NCBI GenBank assembly: GCA_025055765.1
Contig: JANWWS010000012.1
Span: 1 to 64,000, forward strand
DNA from: Leptospiraceae bacterium
GTDB taxonomy: Bacteria > Spirochaetota > Leptospiria > Turneriellales > Turneriellaceae
DNA: 64,000 nucleotides
Reading direction: 5' to 3'
The position numbers and the translations under genes are program-made. Position 1 is the stretch's first letter, and each line of letters starts with the position of its first letter. Under the pieces are notes generated by a model, which was given only the letters and a program-made list of their open reading frames with translations, had not been told where the DNA came from and did no database searches. Of this stretch, positions 17,329-26,358 are shown piece by piece.

Positions 17329-18009
17329 ATGCCAGAGACTAAAAAGCAGAAACTATATTTTGTACTAAGTGGCTTTTTTATCTTAAACGCTCTTCTGGGG
17401 GAGCTCACCGGAGGAAAAATCTTTCAAATTGGAAAGCACGACATCCCCTTTCTTCCCAAGGACGTGTTGCTCTCTGTTGGTGTTATCATGTGGCCTGTAG
17501 TTTTTATCTTTACTGACATTATCAACGAATACTTTGGCAGGGAGGGGGTAAGAAAAGTCACTTTTCTAGCCATCTTTCTTATTCTCTTTGCCTTTGTCTT
17601 CCTCTGGCTTGCCATCCGTATACCTGCAGCTAAGGCATCTCCAGTTGACCAAGAGTCCTTTGCGCGAGTTTTTGGGCAATCACTTGCCATTATCATTGGC
17701 TCCATTACAGCTTTTGCTATCAGCCAGCTGGTCGATGTCATTATTTTTACCGCCTTTAAAAAGGCGACCCATGGGGCACAACTCTGGCTACGAGCTACAG
17801 GTAGCACGGCAGTAAGTCAGCTTGTCGATACCTTTGTGGTGGGCTTTATTGCTTTCGTTATACCTGGCTCGATGGCTATGGCAGATTACCTTCGCCTCTC
17901 TTTTGGCAACTATGTATATAAATTACTTATTGCCATTGCCGTTACCCCAATTATCTATCTTTTGCATTTTGCGATTGATCTCTACTTACAAGAAAAGAGC
18001 AATCGTTGA
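17329..18009 (+). CDS. yhhQ: Queuosine precursor transporter (YhhQ/QPTR family)
   Basis: A 226-residue inner membrane protein with six or so membrane spans. Family signatures are clear: IFTDIINEYFGREGVRK and, later, ISQLVDVIIF with LWLRATGSTAVSQLVDT. Characterised YhhQ proteins take up preQ0 or preQ1 for queuosine in tRNA wobble positions. No queuosine biosynthetic gene occurs in the window, so the organism may salvage precursor. It is divergent from the PPC-repeat protein and 45 bases upstream of trpB. Confidence 0.9.
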   Translation: MPETKKQKLYFVLSGFFILNALLGELTGGKIFQIGKHDIPFLPKDVLLSVGVIMWPVVFIFTDIINEYFGREGVRKVTFLAIFLILFAFVFLWLAIRIPAAKASPVDQESFARVFGQSLAIIIGSITAFAISQLVDVIIFTAFKKATHGAQLWLRATGSTAVSQLVDTFVVGFIAFVIPGSMAMADYLRLSFGNYVYKLLIAIAVTPIIYLLHFAIDLYLQEKSNR

Positions 18010-18054
18010 TTATTATTTACAGCTGGCCTTTTATCGAGTGCCAGGATTATAGGG

Positions 18055-19236
18055 ATGCCTAAGGGATACTTTGGAAATTTTGGTGGTCAATTTGTATCAG
18101 AGCTTTTGATGCCAGCTTTAGAGGAGCTTGAAAAAGCCTTTGCCCACTTTCGCCGTGACTTGAACTTCCAGCGTGAATTTCGGTATTTGCTTAAAACCTA
18201 CGCGGGCAGGCCTTCTCTCCTTTACAAAGCCGAGAACCTATCCAAGCTATGGCAGGCAAGGGTTTATCTCAAGCGCGAAGATCTTCTACACACTGGCTCT
18301 CATAAGATCAATAACTGCTTAGGACAAGTCCTTTTAGCGAAAAAAATGTCGAAAAAGCGCATCATTGCAGAAACAGGGGCAGGCCAACATGGGGTGGCTA
18401 CAGCCACAGCGGCGGCCCTAATGAAAATACCCTGCAAAATCTATATGGGTGAAGAGGACCTCCGGCGGCAGGCTTTAAATGGTTTTCGGATGCGCCTTTT
18501 AGGAGCCGAGGTAGAGGGAGTAGGTGGTGAAAAGGGAACTCTTAGGGATGCCGTCAACGAAGCTCTGCGGGATTGGTCGCGTACGGTAGGTGAAACCCAT
18601 TATGTTATTGGCTCTGTTATTGGACCCCACCCCTTTCCCTCTTTGGTGCGTTATTTCCAGAGTGTGATTGGCCGAGAGGCCAGAGTTCAAATATTAAGAG
18701 CAGAGAGGTCCCTACCCGATGCTATCTTTGCCTGTGTGGGAGGGGGATCTAATGCCATAGGCATATTCTCAGCCTTTCTAAAAGACAAGCAAGTTGAGCT
18801 CATTGGTGCAGAAGCTGGCGGCCTTTCTCCTCGCCCTGGAGAAAATGCAGCCAGTCTAACTCTAGGAAGACCTGGCATTTTGCAGGGAAGCCTGACCTAT
18901 CTCTTGCAAGATGAAGAAGGTATTGTACATGAGGTACATTCTGTCTCAGCAGGGCTTGATTACCCCGGAGTGGGACCTGAGCATGCTTATCTCTATGAAA
19001 AGAAAAGAGCACGCTATGTAGCCATAAGCGACCAGGAGGCCTTGTCTGCTTTTGCGCTCTTAAGCCGAGAAGAGGGTATTTTACCAGCTCTCGAGTCAAG
19101 CCATGCGGTCGCCGCCGCCCAGAAATGGCGAGAGAAGTGCAAAAAGAAAAACCCCCTAATGATCATCAATCTCTCTGGTCGAGGTGATAAGGACGTAGCC
19201 GAGGTACAGCGCCTTTTAGAGGAGAAGCAAAAGTGA
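18055..19236 (+). CDS. trpB: Tryptophan synthase beta chain
   Basis: A PLP enzyme condensing indole with serine. The PLP lysine motif [15 protein letters not shown] is present (about residues 74-88), as are AETGAGQHG, the phosphate-binding [12 protein letters not shown] and the C-terminal NLSGRGDKD. The length (393 residues) is standard for the TrpB1 type that partners TrpA. No trpA or other trp gene is adjacent, so the pathway is scattered. The GTG of the following membrane protein overlaps its stop by four bases (GTGA). Confidence 0.95.
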   Translation: MPKGYFGNFGGQFVSELLMPALEELEKAFAHFRRDLNFQREFRYLLKTYAGRPSLLYKAENLSKLWQARVYLKREDLLHTGSHKINNCLGQVLLAKKMSKKRIIAETGAGQHGVATATAAALMKIPCKIYMGEEDLRRQALNGFRMRLLGAEVEGVGGEKGTLRDAVNEALRDWSRTVGETHYVIGSVIGPHPFPSLVRYFQSVIGREARVQILRAERSLPDAIFACVGGGSNAIGIFSAFLKDKQVELIGAEAGGLSPRPGENAASLTLGRPGILQGSLTYLLQDEEGIVHEVHSVSAGLDYPGVGPEHAYLYEKKRARYVAISDQEALSAFALLSREEGILPALESSHAVAAAQKWREKCKKKNPLMIINLSGRGDKDVAEVQRLLEEKQK

Positions 19237-19577
19237 TTTTCGTAAAAACCCTTATCTCAGCTCTTATCATTGTGCTGGTAAGCGAGCTTGCCAAGTACAA
19301 CACAAAAGCTGGTGCCTTTATCTTAGCTCTACCTGTAACTTCCGTTATGACCTACCTCTGGCTCTATGCAGATAATAAAAGTGAGCTTGAAATTAGCCGC
19401 TTCGCCTTAGAAACTTTCTACTATGTCCTCCCCACATTGCCTTTTTTTGTGGTTTTTTCCAAGTTACTGCGTTTAGTTAGCTTTTGGCCAGCTCTCATCT
19501 TATCTCTTGGCTTTTTTGTTATATTATTTCTGCTTCTCGGTCTTATTTTGCGCAACTGGGGATTTCATTATTGGTGA
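19233..19577 (+). CDS. DUF3147-like small membrane protein
   Basis: A 114-residue protein with four predicted membrane helices. The first half ([20 protein letters not shown], with SELAKY before it) matches the pattern of the DUF3147 family of unknown function. The GTG start at 19233 sits inside the stop of trpB, a four-base overlap that suggests translational coupling. It is convergent with malQ with a one-base gap. The function is unknown; a transporter-like role is only a guess. Confidence 0.7.
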   Translation: MIFVKTLISALIIVLVSELAKYNTKAGAFILALPVTSVMTYLWLYADNKSELEISRFALETFYYVLPTLPFFVVFSKLLRLVSFWPALILSLGFFVILFLLLGLILRNWGFHYW

Positions 19578-19578
19578 C

Positions 19579-21531
19579 TTATCTTTGACTAAGTTTTTGC
19601 ACTTTAAGAAGAAAATCCCCCTCTAAGCGCATAAGTTCTTCTAGAGTTAGGGGAAGGCGGTAAGTCCAATTTTTTTCACTTACAGTACCGGGCACGTTGA
19701 TGCGCTCCTCTTGCGGAGAAATCCCATAAAAAAGATCTGTCATTGCTAAGAGGTCCTGGAAAGGTATAATCATGAGTTTTGAGGCGGCCTTACTTAAATG
19801 CATTAAAATCTTATTTGCAAGTTCCGGGTTCATTTTAGAGGGAATTTCATCACTTTGCATACCTAGGTGCTCAAGGTATTTTCGTCTTTCCTCTTGAGAC
19901 AATTCACTTTCCCACCAGAGACGCAAGGGAGAAGAATCATGTACGGAGCTTGTCGCTACCGATAAAACAGGGTATTCTTCAACAGCAATATAGGGCTCTC
20001 CCTCTACTTTATAATGGCGGCACCAGCGCTCGACTTTTAAAGATAAAATGCCAAGTTCCGATAAGACCTCCGGGGTACAGGAGGGTAAATCCCCCAAATC
20101 CTCGGCACAAACGAGCATTTCATGGTTCTCTTTCATAAAAGATAAGAGTTTCAAAGCTTGTTCTCTCCAAATCTCCTCACTAAGTTTCCGGTGCTTTTCA
20201 ACAAGAGATTCCAACTTGTGCTTCTCCTCAGGAGATAGTGTGTGATATGAGAAAACATCCTTTCTTTGCCATGCAGGAAAAAAATGTTTGTTTGCCACCG
20301 GTATAAGGGCCTTCTGCCTCCACCAATAGAGCAGAAATTCCCGTACATCTTCATTTTTTTCCCTTTCAAAAATATCTCTTTCACCCTTAATTTCCAAAGC
20401 AAACTTGTAGAGGTCTTCTTCATTTACTTGAACCAAGTATTCTTTGACAATGCGTAACCAATCTTGCCCAAACCGCATGCGCATCTCCCCACCAGGAATA
20501 TGTGGTTCTGATAGCCATACGATACGTCCCTCATCAAAACCCAACTCTCTAAGTTCCTCATGAAGGATGTAGGAACCTGGCGAAAAAAATCCCAAAAGCC
20601 CCGAAAGTTCTCTATGCGGGATTTTCCAAATGCGAAAGAAGCCCAAAACATGGTCAATACGAAAAGCATGAAAGTATCGATTAGCTTGTGCAATGCGGCT
20701 TCTCCACCACGAGTAGTTATCTTTTTCCAAAGCATCCCATCGATACGCAGGGAAACCCCAATTTTGCCCTTGGGGCGAGAACATATCGGGTGGGGCGCCC
20801 ACCCGATAGTTTAAATCAAAAAATTCTCGCCAGGCCCAAACATCAGCGCTGTCTTCGTTCATGAGTATGGGGATGTCACCCTTGAGCATCACCCCTTGTT
20901 TGTCTAAAAACTGGGCTGCCTCTAAAAGTTGGAGATGGCAGTGATACTGTTGCCAGGCATAGAAAAGACAATCCTTTTCATTTTGCTCAAAAAATTTTCT
21001 AATCTCCTGAGCATGCGGATCTTGCAGAATGGGAAAGCTCTTCCATGACTGCAGCTCATGTCTTTCTTTTAATACCTTATAGCTGGCATAAACATCTAGC
21101 CAGCTATTTTCTTTTAGGAAAGCACGAAAATTCTCGTCAAAACAGAGAGCTTCATAGTTATCTTCGAAAATATGACGTAAGATTTTTTGTTTAAAAAGGT
21201 AGACTTGCTGGTAGGCAAGCCTTGTTTTCGCGTTGTATTCTTTCGTAAAGCCAAGGATTTCATTTACATATTTCTCATTACCTGGGATGGCTTGTAATCT
21301 TAAGTAAACTGGATTTAGGGCAAGCGAACTTTGTGCCGCATAGGGGGTTGGCTCAAGTCCCGTATCATGAATAGGAAGAATTTGAATAAGCTTGAGCCCA
21401 ACCTTTTGGCACCAAAGGCCCAACTCCTTTAAATCCGCATACTCCCCAATTCCACAAGAGTGCGTCGTACGCAAGGCAGAAAGCGGGATGGCAACTCCAG
21501 CAATTCTTTCGTTATGGTAAAGGTACTTCAA
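19579..21531 (-). CDS. malQ: 4-alpha-glucanotransferase (amylomaltase, GH77)
   Basis: A 650-residue GH77 enzyme that transfers glucan chains between maltodextrins. Typical motifs are GVAIPLSALR, LIQILPIHDTG, FRIDHVLGFFRIW (nucleophile Asp), CAEDLGDLP (acid/base Glu) and SSVHDSSPLRLWW. It carries an insertion of about 140 residues in the middle, as in plant DPE2 and related bacterial enzymes, but lacks their N-terminal starch-binding domains. The start is TTG at 21531 with AAGGAG eight bases before it, lying inside the end of pyrE. It is the last gene of a five-gene minus-strand unit. Confidence 0.9.
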   Translation of the reverse strand: MKYLYHNERIAGVAIPLSALRTTHSCGIGEYADLKELGLWCQKVGLKLIQILPIHDTGLEPTPYAAQSSLALNPVYLRLQAIPGNEKYVNEILGFTKEYNAKTRLAYQQVYLFKQKILRHIFEDNYEALCFDENFRAFLKENSWLDVYASYKVLKERHELQSWKSFPILQDPHAQEIRKFFEQNEKDCLFYAWQQYHCHLQLLEAAQFLDKQGVMLKGDIPILMNEDSADVWAWREFFDLNYRVGAPPDMFSPQGQNWGFPAYRWDALEKDNYSWWRSRIAQANRYFHAFRIDHVLGFFRIWKIPHRELSGLLGFFSPGSYILHEELRELGFDEGRIVWLSEPHIPGGEMRMRFGQDWLRIVKEYLVQVNEEDLYKFALEIKGERDIFEREKNEDVREFLLYWWRQKALIPVANKHFFPAWQRKDVFSYHTLSPEEKHKLESLVEKHRKLSEEIWREQALKLLSFMKENHEMLVCAEDLGDLPSCTPEVLSELGILSLKVERWCRHYKVEGEPYIAVEEYPVLSVATSSVHDSSPLRLWWESELSQEERRKYLEHLGMQSDEIPSKMNPELANKILMHLSKAASKLMIIPFQDLLAMTDLFYGISPQEERINVPGTVSEKNWTYRLPLTLEELMRLEGDFLLKVQKLSQR

Positions 21532-22096
21532 GGTCTCTCCTTATTTGTGACAAAGTAAATAGGGAATAAAGTTCAACGCCCTCTTCTTTGAGATTTTCTC
21601 TACCTCCCTCTTCTCGGTCAACCACACAGAAGCAATAGTGTACCTGAAGACCTACTTTTTTCAATTCACGGAGAGCTTTAAGCGAAGACATTCCCGTGGT
21701 TACCACATCGTCAAGGAGCAAAACCTCGGCATTTTCACCCATAAGAGGAAGGTAAGCCTCCACCATGCGCGTTGTGCCATGGGCCTTGCTTTCTTTTCTT
21801 ACTATCACGGGATAGAGAGTATGGTTCTTGGTTTGGGCATAAAGAGACAAAGCATAAGCTAATGGATCAGCCCCCATAGTTAACCCCCCTGCTCCCTTGA
21901 AAGTTTTGGGAAGACCCATCATTAACTCAAAAAAAAGAGCCGCCGTTTGCCAAAGATATGTTGGCTGCAGGAGGGTTTGTTTCAAATCAAGGTAATAGGG
22001 ACTTTTTTTTCCTGAGGCAAGCACGAAGGGCTCTTCGTGGTTTTCTCTATAGGAATAGCGCAGAATAGCCTCTCTCAGGCTTTGGCGCTCTGCCAT
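21512..22096 (-). CDS. pyrE: Orotate phosphoribosyltransferase
   Basis: Converts orotate and PRPP to OMP in pyrimidine synthesis. The PRPP-binding loop VLLLDDVVTTGMSS and the substrate segment FVLASGKKSPYYLDLK are diagnostic, and RKESKAHGTTR forms the flexible catalytic loop. I take the ATG at 22096 (MAERQSLREAIL), which gives 194 residues; an in-frame upstream extension overlaps mqnD. The gene lies 10 bases after mqnD and its end contains the malQ start. Confidence 0.92.
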   Translation of the reverse strand: MAERQSLREAILRYSYRENHEEPFVLASGKKSPYYLDLKQTLLQPTYLWQTAALFFELMMGLPKTFKGAGGLTMGADPLAYALSLYAQTKNHTLYPVIVRKESKAHGTTRMVEAYLPLMGENAEVLLLDDVVTTGMSSLKALRELKKVGLQVHYCFCVVDREEGGRENLKEEGVELYSLFTLSQIRRDLEVPLP

Positions 22097-22106
22097 AGGG
22101 CATAAT

Positions 22107-22949
22107 CTAAAAAGTAGGCTCTTGGGCAAGCAACTTGTAGCTATACTCCATGAAGAATTTTAAAGCCTCTTGCGCTTTGGCCGAGAGATAGACACTCTCC
22201 GCGTTAACATAGGTAGTTATGTGCTGTTCAATAACAACCTTTTCTTTTGTATCCGCATAGTGCTCTACAAAGGGAAATATTTTTTCCTTATAGTAAGAGC
22301 TCTCATCTTGAAAGGCCTTTAAAGCAGCCTTTATTGAATAGTGCAAGTTTTCTTGTACTTCCTTCTTCACGTTCTCCGGCAGCGCTTTTTTTATCATAAT
22401 TACCCCTAGGGGAACGGGGTAGCCTGTCTCTTTTTCCCAGTATTCCCCCAAATCTTGTTCTAGAATGAGTCCCCTTTGTTGGTACACAAACCTACCTTCA
22501 TGAATGACCACTCCATAGCCAAGCTCTCCCTTCTCTAGCAAGTTCAGGATATCCCGAAAATACATGAATTTTTTGGCGAGACCTTTACCAAAGCCAGTTT
22601 TCTTGCTGTAGAAGTCATAAAGCACATAGGCCGAAGTTTGGTTACCTGGAAAGGCTATGGTCAAAACAGACTCTCTTGTGCGTGGTGAGGAAAGAAGCAG
22701 GGGGCCCACCCCATATCCCAAGGCTGCACCACTTGGTAGGATATCGTAGGTATCAAGAAGAAAAGACGCTTGCGCCGCAGAGACTTTAATTAGATCATAA
22801 TTTTCTTTTTGCGAAAGCTCATTTAATTTTTGGATATCTTCATATACTACCTCTTTTATTTGGTAAGTTTTCGCTTTTTTTTCGAGAAACAAATAAAAAG
22901 AAAAAGTATCGTTGGGGCAGGGACTGAGAGCTAACCTTAGCTCCTGCAT
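22107..22949 (-). CDS. mqnD: 1,4-dihydroxy-6-naphthoate synthase (futalosine pathway)
   Basis: The periplasmic-binding-protein-fold enzyme that converts cyclic de-hypoxanthine futalosine to 1,4-dihydroxy-6-naphthoate in the alternative menaquinone pathway. The N-terminal SPCPNDTFSFY and the segment LPSGAALGYGVGPLLL are hallmarks of MqnD, as is the length of 280 residues. The organism thus probably makes menaquinone by the futalosine route, which fits leptospira-like spirochaetes among others. Other mqn genes are not in the window. It begins three bases after the FecR lipoprotein gene. Confidence 0.93.
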   Translation of the reverse strand: MQELRLALSPCPNDTFSFYLFLEKKAKTYQIKEVVYEDIQKLNELSQKENYDLIKVSAAQASFLLDTYDILPSGAALGYGVGPLLLSSPRTRESVLTIAFPGNQTSAYVLYDFYSKKTGFGKGLAKKFMYFRDILNLLEKGELGYGVVIHEGRFVYQQRGLILEQDLGEYWEKETGYPVPLGVIMIKKALPENVKKEVQENLHYSIKAALKAFQDESSYYKEKIFPFVEHYADTKEKVVIEQHITTYVNAESVYLSAKAQEALKFFMEYSYKLLAQEPTF

Positions 22950-22951
22950 TT

Positions 22952-23887
22952 TTAAAACATCTTTTTCTTTTTCAAATTTTCTAGCATTTCCTTTCCTTTT
23001 TCTGCTTCTTTGGGCAATTCCTTCGTCTCTGGAATTTTTTCTTCAAGCTCTTTTTGCTTTTGCTCAAGCTTTACACTATCCTGCAGTTCTTGCTTTTGTG
23101 CATCCAAACTTTCTTTTGATTCACGAAGGGACTTTATTTTTTCAAGACCAGGATCAGGGATTTTGGGCTTGAGAGTCTCTATCGCCTCTTGCTTTCCCTC
23201 TAGTGGAGAAAATTTCTCAAATTCTCTGAGCTTTTGCTTGAGTCCTGCAAATTCTTCCGATGAGAAAAAGCGAGTTTGCGACAATAGTGATATTTCTCGA
23301 TATTCTTTATCTAAAATTTTACCTACCTCTAGGGGTTTGCCTTCGGCAACGTTGGCTTTTTCTCCTTGGCTAATTTCTTTTTTCTCTCCTTGAGAAGTGG
23401 TTATCTCGACCCTACCCTCGGTGACGGCAAGGCTTGAGCTCTTCTTACTTGATTTAAGATAAAAAGCCGTTCCCCTCACCGAGGCTACTAGGGTTGGTGT
23501 TCTCACCTGAAACTGTGATCCTTGGTTTAATTTTATTATCTTTACAAAGATGGCTCCTCGGGAGAGATACAGCTTATCTTGGGTCTCTCCCTGCATAAGC
23601 TCAGAGAGATCTTCAATAGAAATCTCACTTTCTTCTTTTAGACTTAGAGCAACTCCCTCTTGAAGTTGAATATCCATTCGGCTTTTTATGCCTGTCTTGA
23701 CACGGTCCTGATTTTTTACTAAAGTCCCTGCTTTAGCTATGAGCCTGTCAGGACCCCTCTCTACATAGTTTTCATTCCCACTAGTAAAAGTTACCACACC
23801 GAAGCGCTCCTCAAGTTTGGCGGCCTTTTCTTTTTTACAACCAACAATTAGCCATACTAGCAAACCAAGTTTTAGAAGATATAGCAT
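22952..23887 (-). CDS. FecR-domain lipoprotein with C-terminal coiled coil
   Basis: A 311-residue lipoprotein: MLYLLKLGLLVWLIVGC ends with a good lipobox (LIVGC, Cys17). Residues about 35-165 form a FecR-type beta domain with the characteristic FQVRTPTLVASVRGTAF and VTEGRVEITTSQG. The rest is charged and helical (ESKESLDAQKQELQDS...), probably coiled coil. It is not next to a sigma factor or TonB receptor, so it is unlikely to be a classical FecR signal transducer; similar FecR lipoproteins are common in spirochaetes, where they may bind peptidoglycan or other envelope components. The start has GGGGGG five bases upstream. Confidence 0.8.
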   Translation of the reverse strand: MLYLLKLGLLVWLIVGCKKEKAAKLEERFGVVTFTSGNENYVERGPDRLIAKAGTLVKNQDRVKTGIKSRMDIQLQEGVALSLKEESEISIEDLSELMQGETQDKLYLSRGAIFVKIIKLNQGSQFQVRTPTLVASVRGTAFYLKSSKKSSSLAVTEGRVEITTSQGEKKEISQGEKANVAEGKPLEVGKILDKEYREISLLSQTRFFSSEEFAGLKQKLREFEKFSPLEGKQEAIETLKPKIPDPGLEKIKSLRESKESLDAQKQELQDSVKLEQKQKELEEKIPETKELPKEAEKGKEMLENLKKKKMF

Positions 23888-23895
23888 ATTCCCCC

Positions 23896-24381
23896 CTATT
23901 CTAAGCGGGCTATCTTACTTTGCCCAATGAATTTTCTGAGAAGTATGTCTGACTTTGCTTCTAATGAAAATAAAAAACCAGTGTTGGTAAAAATGAGACC
24001 ACGGTAGCCTTCTTCTGTTTCGTAGTCAAAACGCAACTCCTTATCTCGCTCGAAACTAAAATTCCTAAGTTTTTGGCTTCGCTTTTCCTCTACCAAACTC
24101 TGCCACAGCTGAGCTGCTTTTTCTTTTTCGTTAAAATCCCAAGCCTCTAGAGAAAGCAGGGAGCCGTAGAGACCCAAAATATGCTCAGCTGCTCCAAAAT
24201 TTCTTTTTTCTTCATTACGCAAGAGCTCCACCCGCTCGCCCTCAAACTCACCTGGATATAGCTCTTCTAGGGACTTCACCTCCACTGTTACATCGGTAAA
24301 AATCCTCTGGCCGCCACATTGAAGGGTTAGCCCAAGATGCAAAAGCCCACTTAAATACAGGATATGTCTGGAGCTCGGCAT
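23896..24381 (-). CDS. Hypothetical lipoprotein
   Basis: A 161-residue protein of unknown family. The N-terminus has a signal-like hydrophobic stretch ending in LTLQC, a plausible lipobox at Cys22. The rest is a compact mix of charged helix and strand (VEVKSLEELYPGEFEGERVEL, then EEGYRGLIFTNTGFLFSLE). It is the first gene of the minus-strand unit that continues with the FecR lipoprotein 8 bases later, so the two may act together in the envelope. No motif suggests an enzyme. Confidence 0.6.
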   Translation of the reverse strand: MPSSRHILYLSGLLHLGLTLQCGGQRIFTDVTVEVKSLEELYPGEFEGERVELLRNEEKRNFGAAEHILGLYGSLLSLEAWDFNEKEKAAQLWQSLVEEKRSQKLRNFSFERDKELRFDYETEEGYRGLIFTNTGFLFSLEAKSDILLRKFIGQSKIARLE

Positions 24382-24484
24382 GGTGCATTTAAAGCCCTAA
24401 TCTTGCATTGTCAATCATATCGGGAAAAAACGGAAATTCGGCTTTTTTCTTTACTGCCCTTGCCTGCGCCCAAAGAAAGGATTG

Positions 24485-25729
24485 ATGTTGCATAAATATC
24501 ACCTCTTTGAGAGATTTCGCCTTGAGATAGAGCTCATGATTGTGGACCGGGAAACCTATGAGCCTTTACCCGTTGCCCATAATTTGCTAACCTCCTCCGA
24601 GGGCGAAGTCCTTACCGATCTACATCTCAGCGATGTTGCCTTCTCTAATGAAATGATCGAACATCATATTGAAATCCGCACGGGTGATGCAGTGGAGAGC
24701 TTTGCGGATTTACACAAAAGGCTACATCGAGGGCTGCAACGGTTTAATGACCTTCTCTCGGGACTACACGCAGCTCTTTTGCCCGGAGCTATGCATCCAT
24801 TCTTAGATCCAGCAGACAAAACCCAACTTTGGCAAGAAAAGGATGTCGAGGTATATGAAAAGTATGACGAACTTTTCAACGTACATCGCCATGGAGCAGG
24901 CAATATCCAATCATGCCGGCTGCTTGTGCCTTATTATGACGATAGAGAATTCGCCATTGCTCACAATCTAGGACGGATGATATTACCCCTAATCCCTGCC
25001 CTAGCAGCAGGCTCCCCCGTTTATGATGGCCAGGTGCATGAATGCGCAGACTGCCGTCTCCACTTCTACAATACCTTTCATGAAAATTATCCGGAAATTG
25101 CCGGAGGGGTTATTCCTGAAGTCACCCAAAGCACAGAAGAATACCGCCAAAAGGTGCTTGAACCCATACGCCAAGCCTTAGGCCAAGCTGACCCTCAGGG
25201 GATCATGCCTGCCGAGTGGTTAAATGCGAGGGGGATTGTACCACGTTTCGAGCGCCAATTCTTAGAAATTCGGCTTATAGATACTCAGGAGTCCATATTT
25301 TCATGTTGCGCTGTGTCTCTACTCATATTTGAGTCCTTGCGTTACTTGGCTAATTGTCGTCAGGACATCTACCAACAAATACTCCAGTTTCCCACTGACC
25401 AACTACGCCAACTATATGAAGACGCGGTAATACGCGGGGAAAATTGCGAGATAAAAAACAGTGAATATCTCCACATTTTTAATATCCATGCCGCCTCGCT
25501 AACCGGGAAGGAATTTTGGCTAGCTCTTTTAGAACGAACTCGACTTGCCCAACAATTTGCCGAATATGCGCCTTTCTATGAGCTTTATAGTCAAGAAGGC
25601 AGTTTTGCTTCACGACTACTTAAGCACTTTGATCTCGTAAGGGGCGAAAAAATCCAGCCAGGAAAACTTAAAAAGATTTGCCGAGAATTAATGCGCTGCC
25701 TTCAGCAAAACGAACCCCTCATTCCCTAA
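24485..25729 (+). CDS. Glutamate-cysteine ligase family 2 (GCS2/YbdK-like carboxylate-amine ligase)
   Basis: A 414-residue ATP-dependent ligase of the GCS2 superfamily. The N-terminal FRLEIELMIVDRET and the central EHHIEIRTGDA match the glutamate- and metal-binding strands; LEIRLIDTQES is the C-terminal strand of the active site. Members make gamma-glutamylcysteine or have unknown amide-forming activity. No glutathione synthetase is adjacent. I use ATG 24485, with AGAAAGGA just upstream, rather than the TTG one codon earlier. Its stop shares four bases (CTAA) with the convergent CYTH gene. Confidence 0.75.
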   Translation: MLHKYHLFERFRLEIELMIVDRETYEPLPVAHNLLTSSEGEVLTDLHLSDVAFSNEMIEHHIEIRTGDAVESFADLHKRLHRGLQRFNDLLSGLHAALLPGAMHPFLDPADKTQLWQEKDVEVYEKYDELFNVHRHGAGNIQSCRLLVPYYDDREFAIAHNLGRMILPLIPALAAGSPVYDGQVHECADCRLHFYNTFHENYPEIAGGVIPEVTQSTEEYRQKVLEPIRQALGQADPQGIMPAEWLNARGIVPRFERQFLEIRLIDTQESIFSCCAVSLLIFESLRYLANCRQDIYQQILQFPTDQLRQLYEDAVIRGENCEIKNSEYLHIFNIHAASLTGKEFWLALLERTRLAQQFAEYAPFYELYSQEGSFASRLLKHFDLVRGEKIQPGKLKKICRELMRCLQQNEPLIP

Positions 25730-26358
25730 GTATCTTGGCAGAGCAATTCAGCATAGCTTCTGCTTTCTCTTTCAAATACATCAAGCCGGTGTGCCTGCAG
25801 AAATTTAGCAAGCTTCCTAAAAGCATCTTTTTGATTCTGAGCCTCACTCATAAGTTCCACTTCAAGAAAGATCCCCAAATACTCAACCACATCCAAAGAA
25901 ATAGTATAATCGCCAGCTTTGCTTATCCACCGGTGCTTGTTTATTTCACATTTTGCAATAAAGCCAAGCTGATCAAGTATTTCAAATATCTCTTGGTTTG
26001 CGCGGGCCTCAATTTCAAAGCGAGATTTAGCATTATCTAGAACTTGTGATTTACCCTTATAGGTAAGGTATTCCTCGTGGTTTTGTAAAAGCCAAAGCTT
26101 TTTTTTGCGCACAAAAACTATGTTTTGCCTTTTACGCAAAACTAGGTCATTTTGCCTTAACTTAAAGGCAGGGTGATCAAAGTAGTCGTCTTTTTGTGCT
26201 ATAAAAATTTTAGGAGAATATTCTTCAAAAAACTTGGTGAGCACATCTGGTAAAAGCAGAGTTTCTAAAGACCCTGGATCACAAGTCTTGGAAATGGTTT
26301 TGTGTTCTCGGCTAATTACAAGTTTGATTTCTGTTTCAAACTTTGCTTGGCTCTTCAC
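25726..26358 (-). CDS. CYTH-domain protein (triphosphatase / class IV adenylate cyclase-like)
   Basis: A 210-residue CYTH fold protein. The N-terminal ExExK motif is intact as ETEIK at residues 8-12, and further conserved charged strands follow (KLRQNDLVLRKR, LTYKGKS, FEIEARAN, LDVVEYLGIFLEVEL). These form the tunnel that binds triphosphates and metal. Family members are thiamine triphosphatases, inorganic triphosphatases or CyaB cyclases; the sequence does not decide. It starts 23 bases inside the end of the aminotransferase gene, so coupling is likely. Confidence 0.8.
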   Translation of the reverse strand: MKSQAKFETEIKLVISREHKTISKTCDPGSLETLLLPDVLTKFFEEYSPKIFIAQKDDYFDHPAFKLRQNDLVLRKRQNIVFVRKKKLWLLQNHEEYLTYKGKSQVLDNAKSRFEIEARANQEIFEILDQLGFIAKCEINKHRWISKAGDYTISLDVVEYLGIFLEVELMSEAQNQKDAFRKLAKFLQAHRLDVFERESRSYAELLCQDT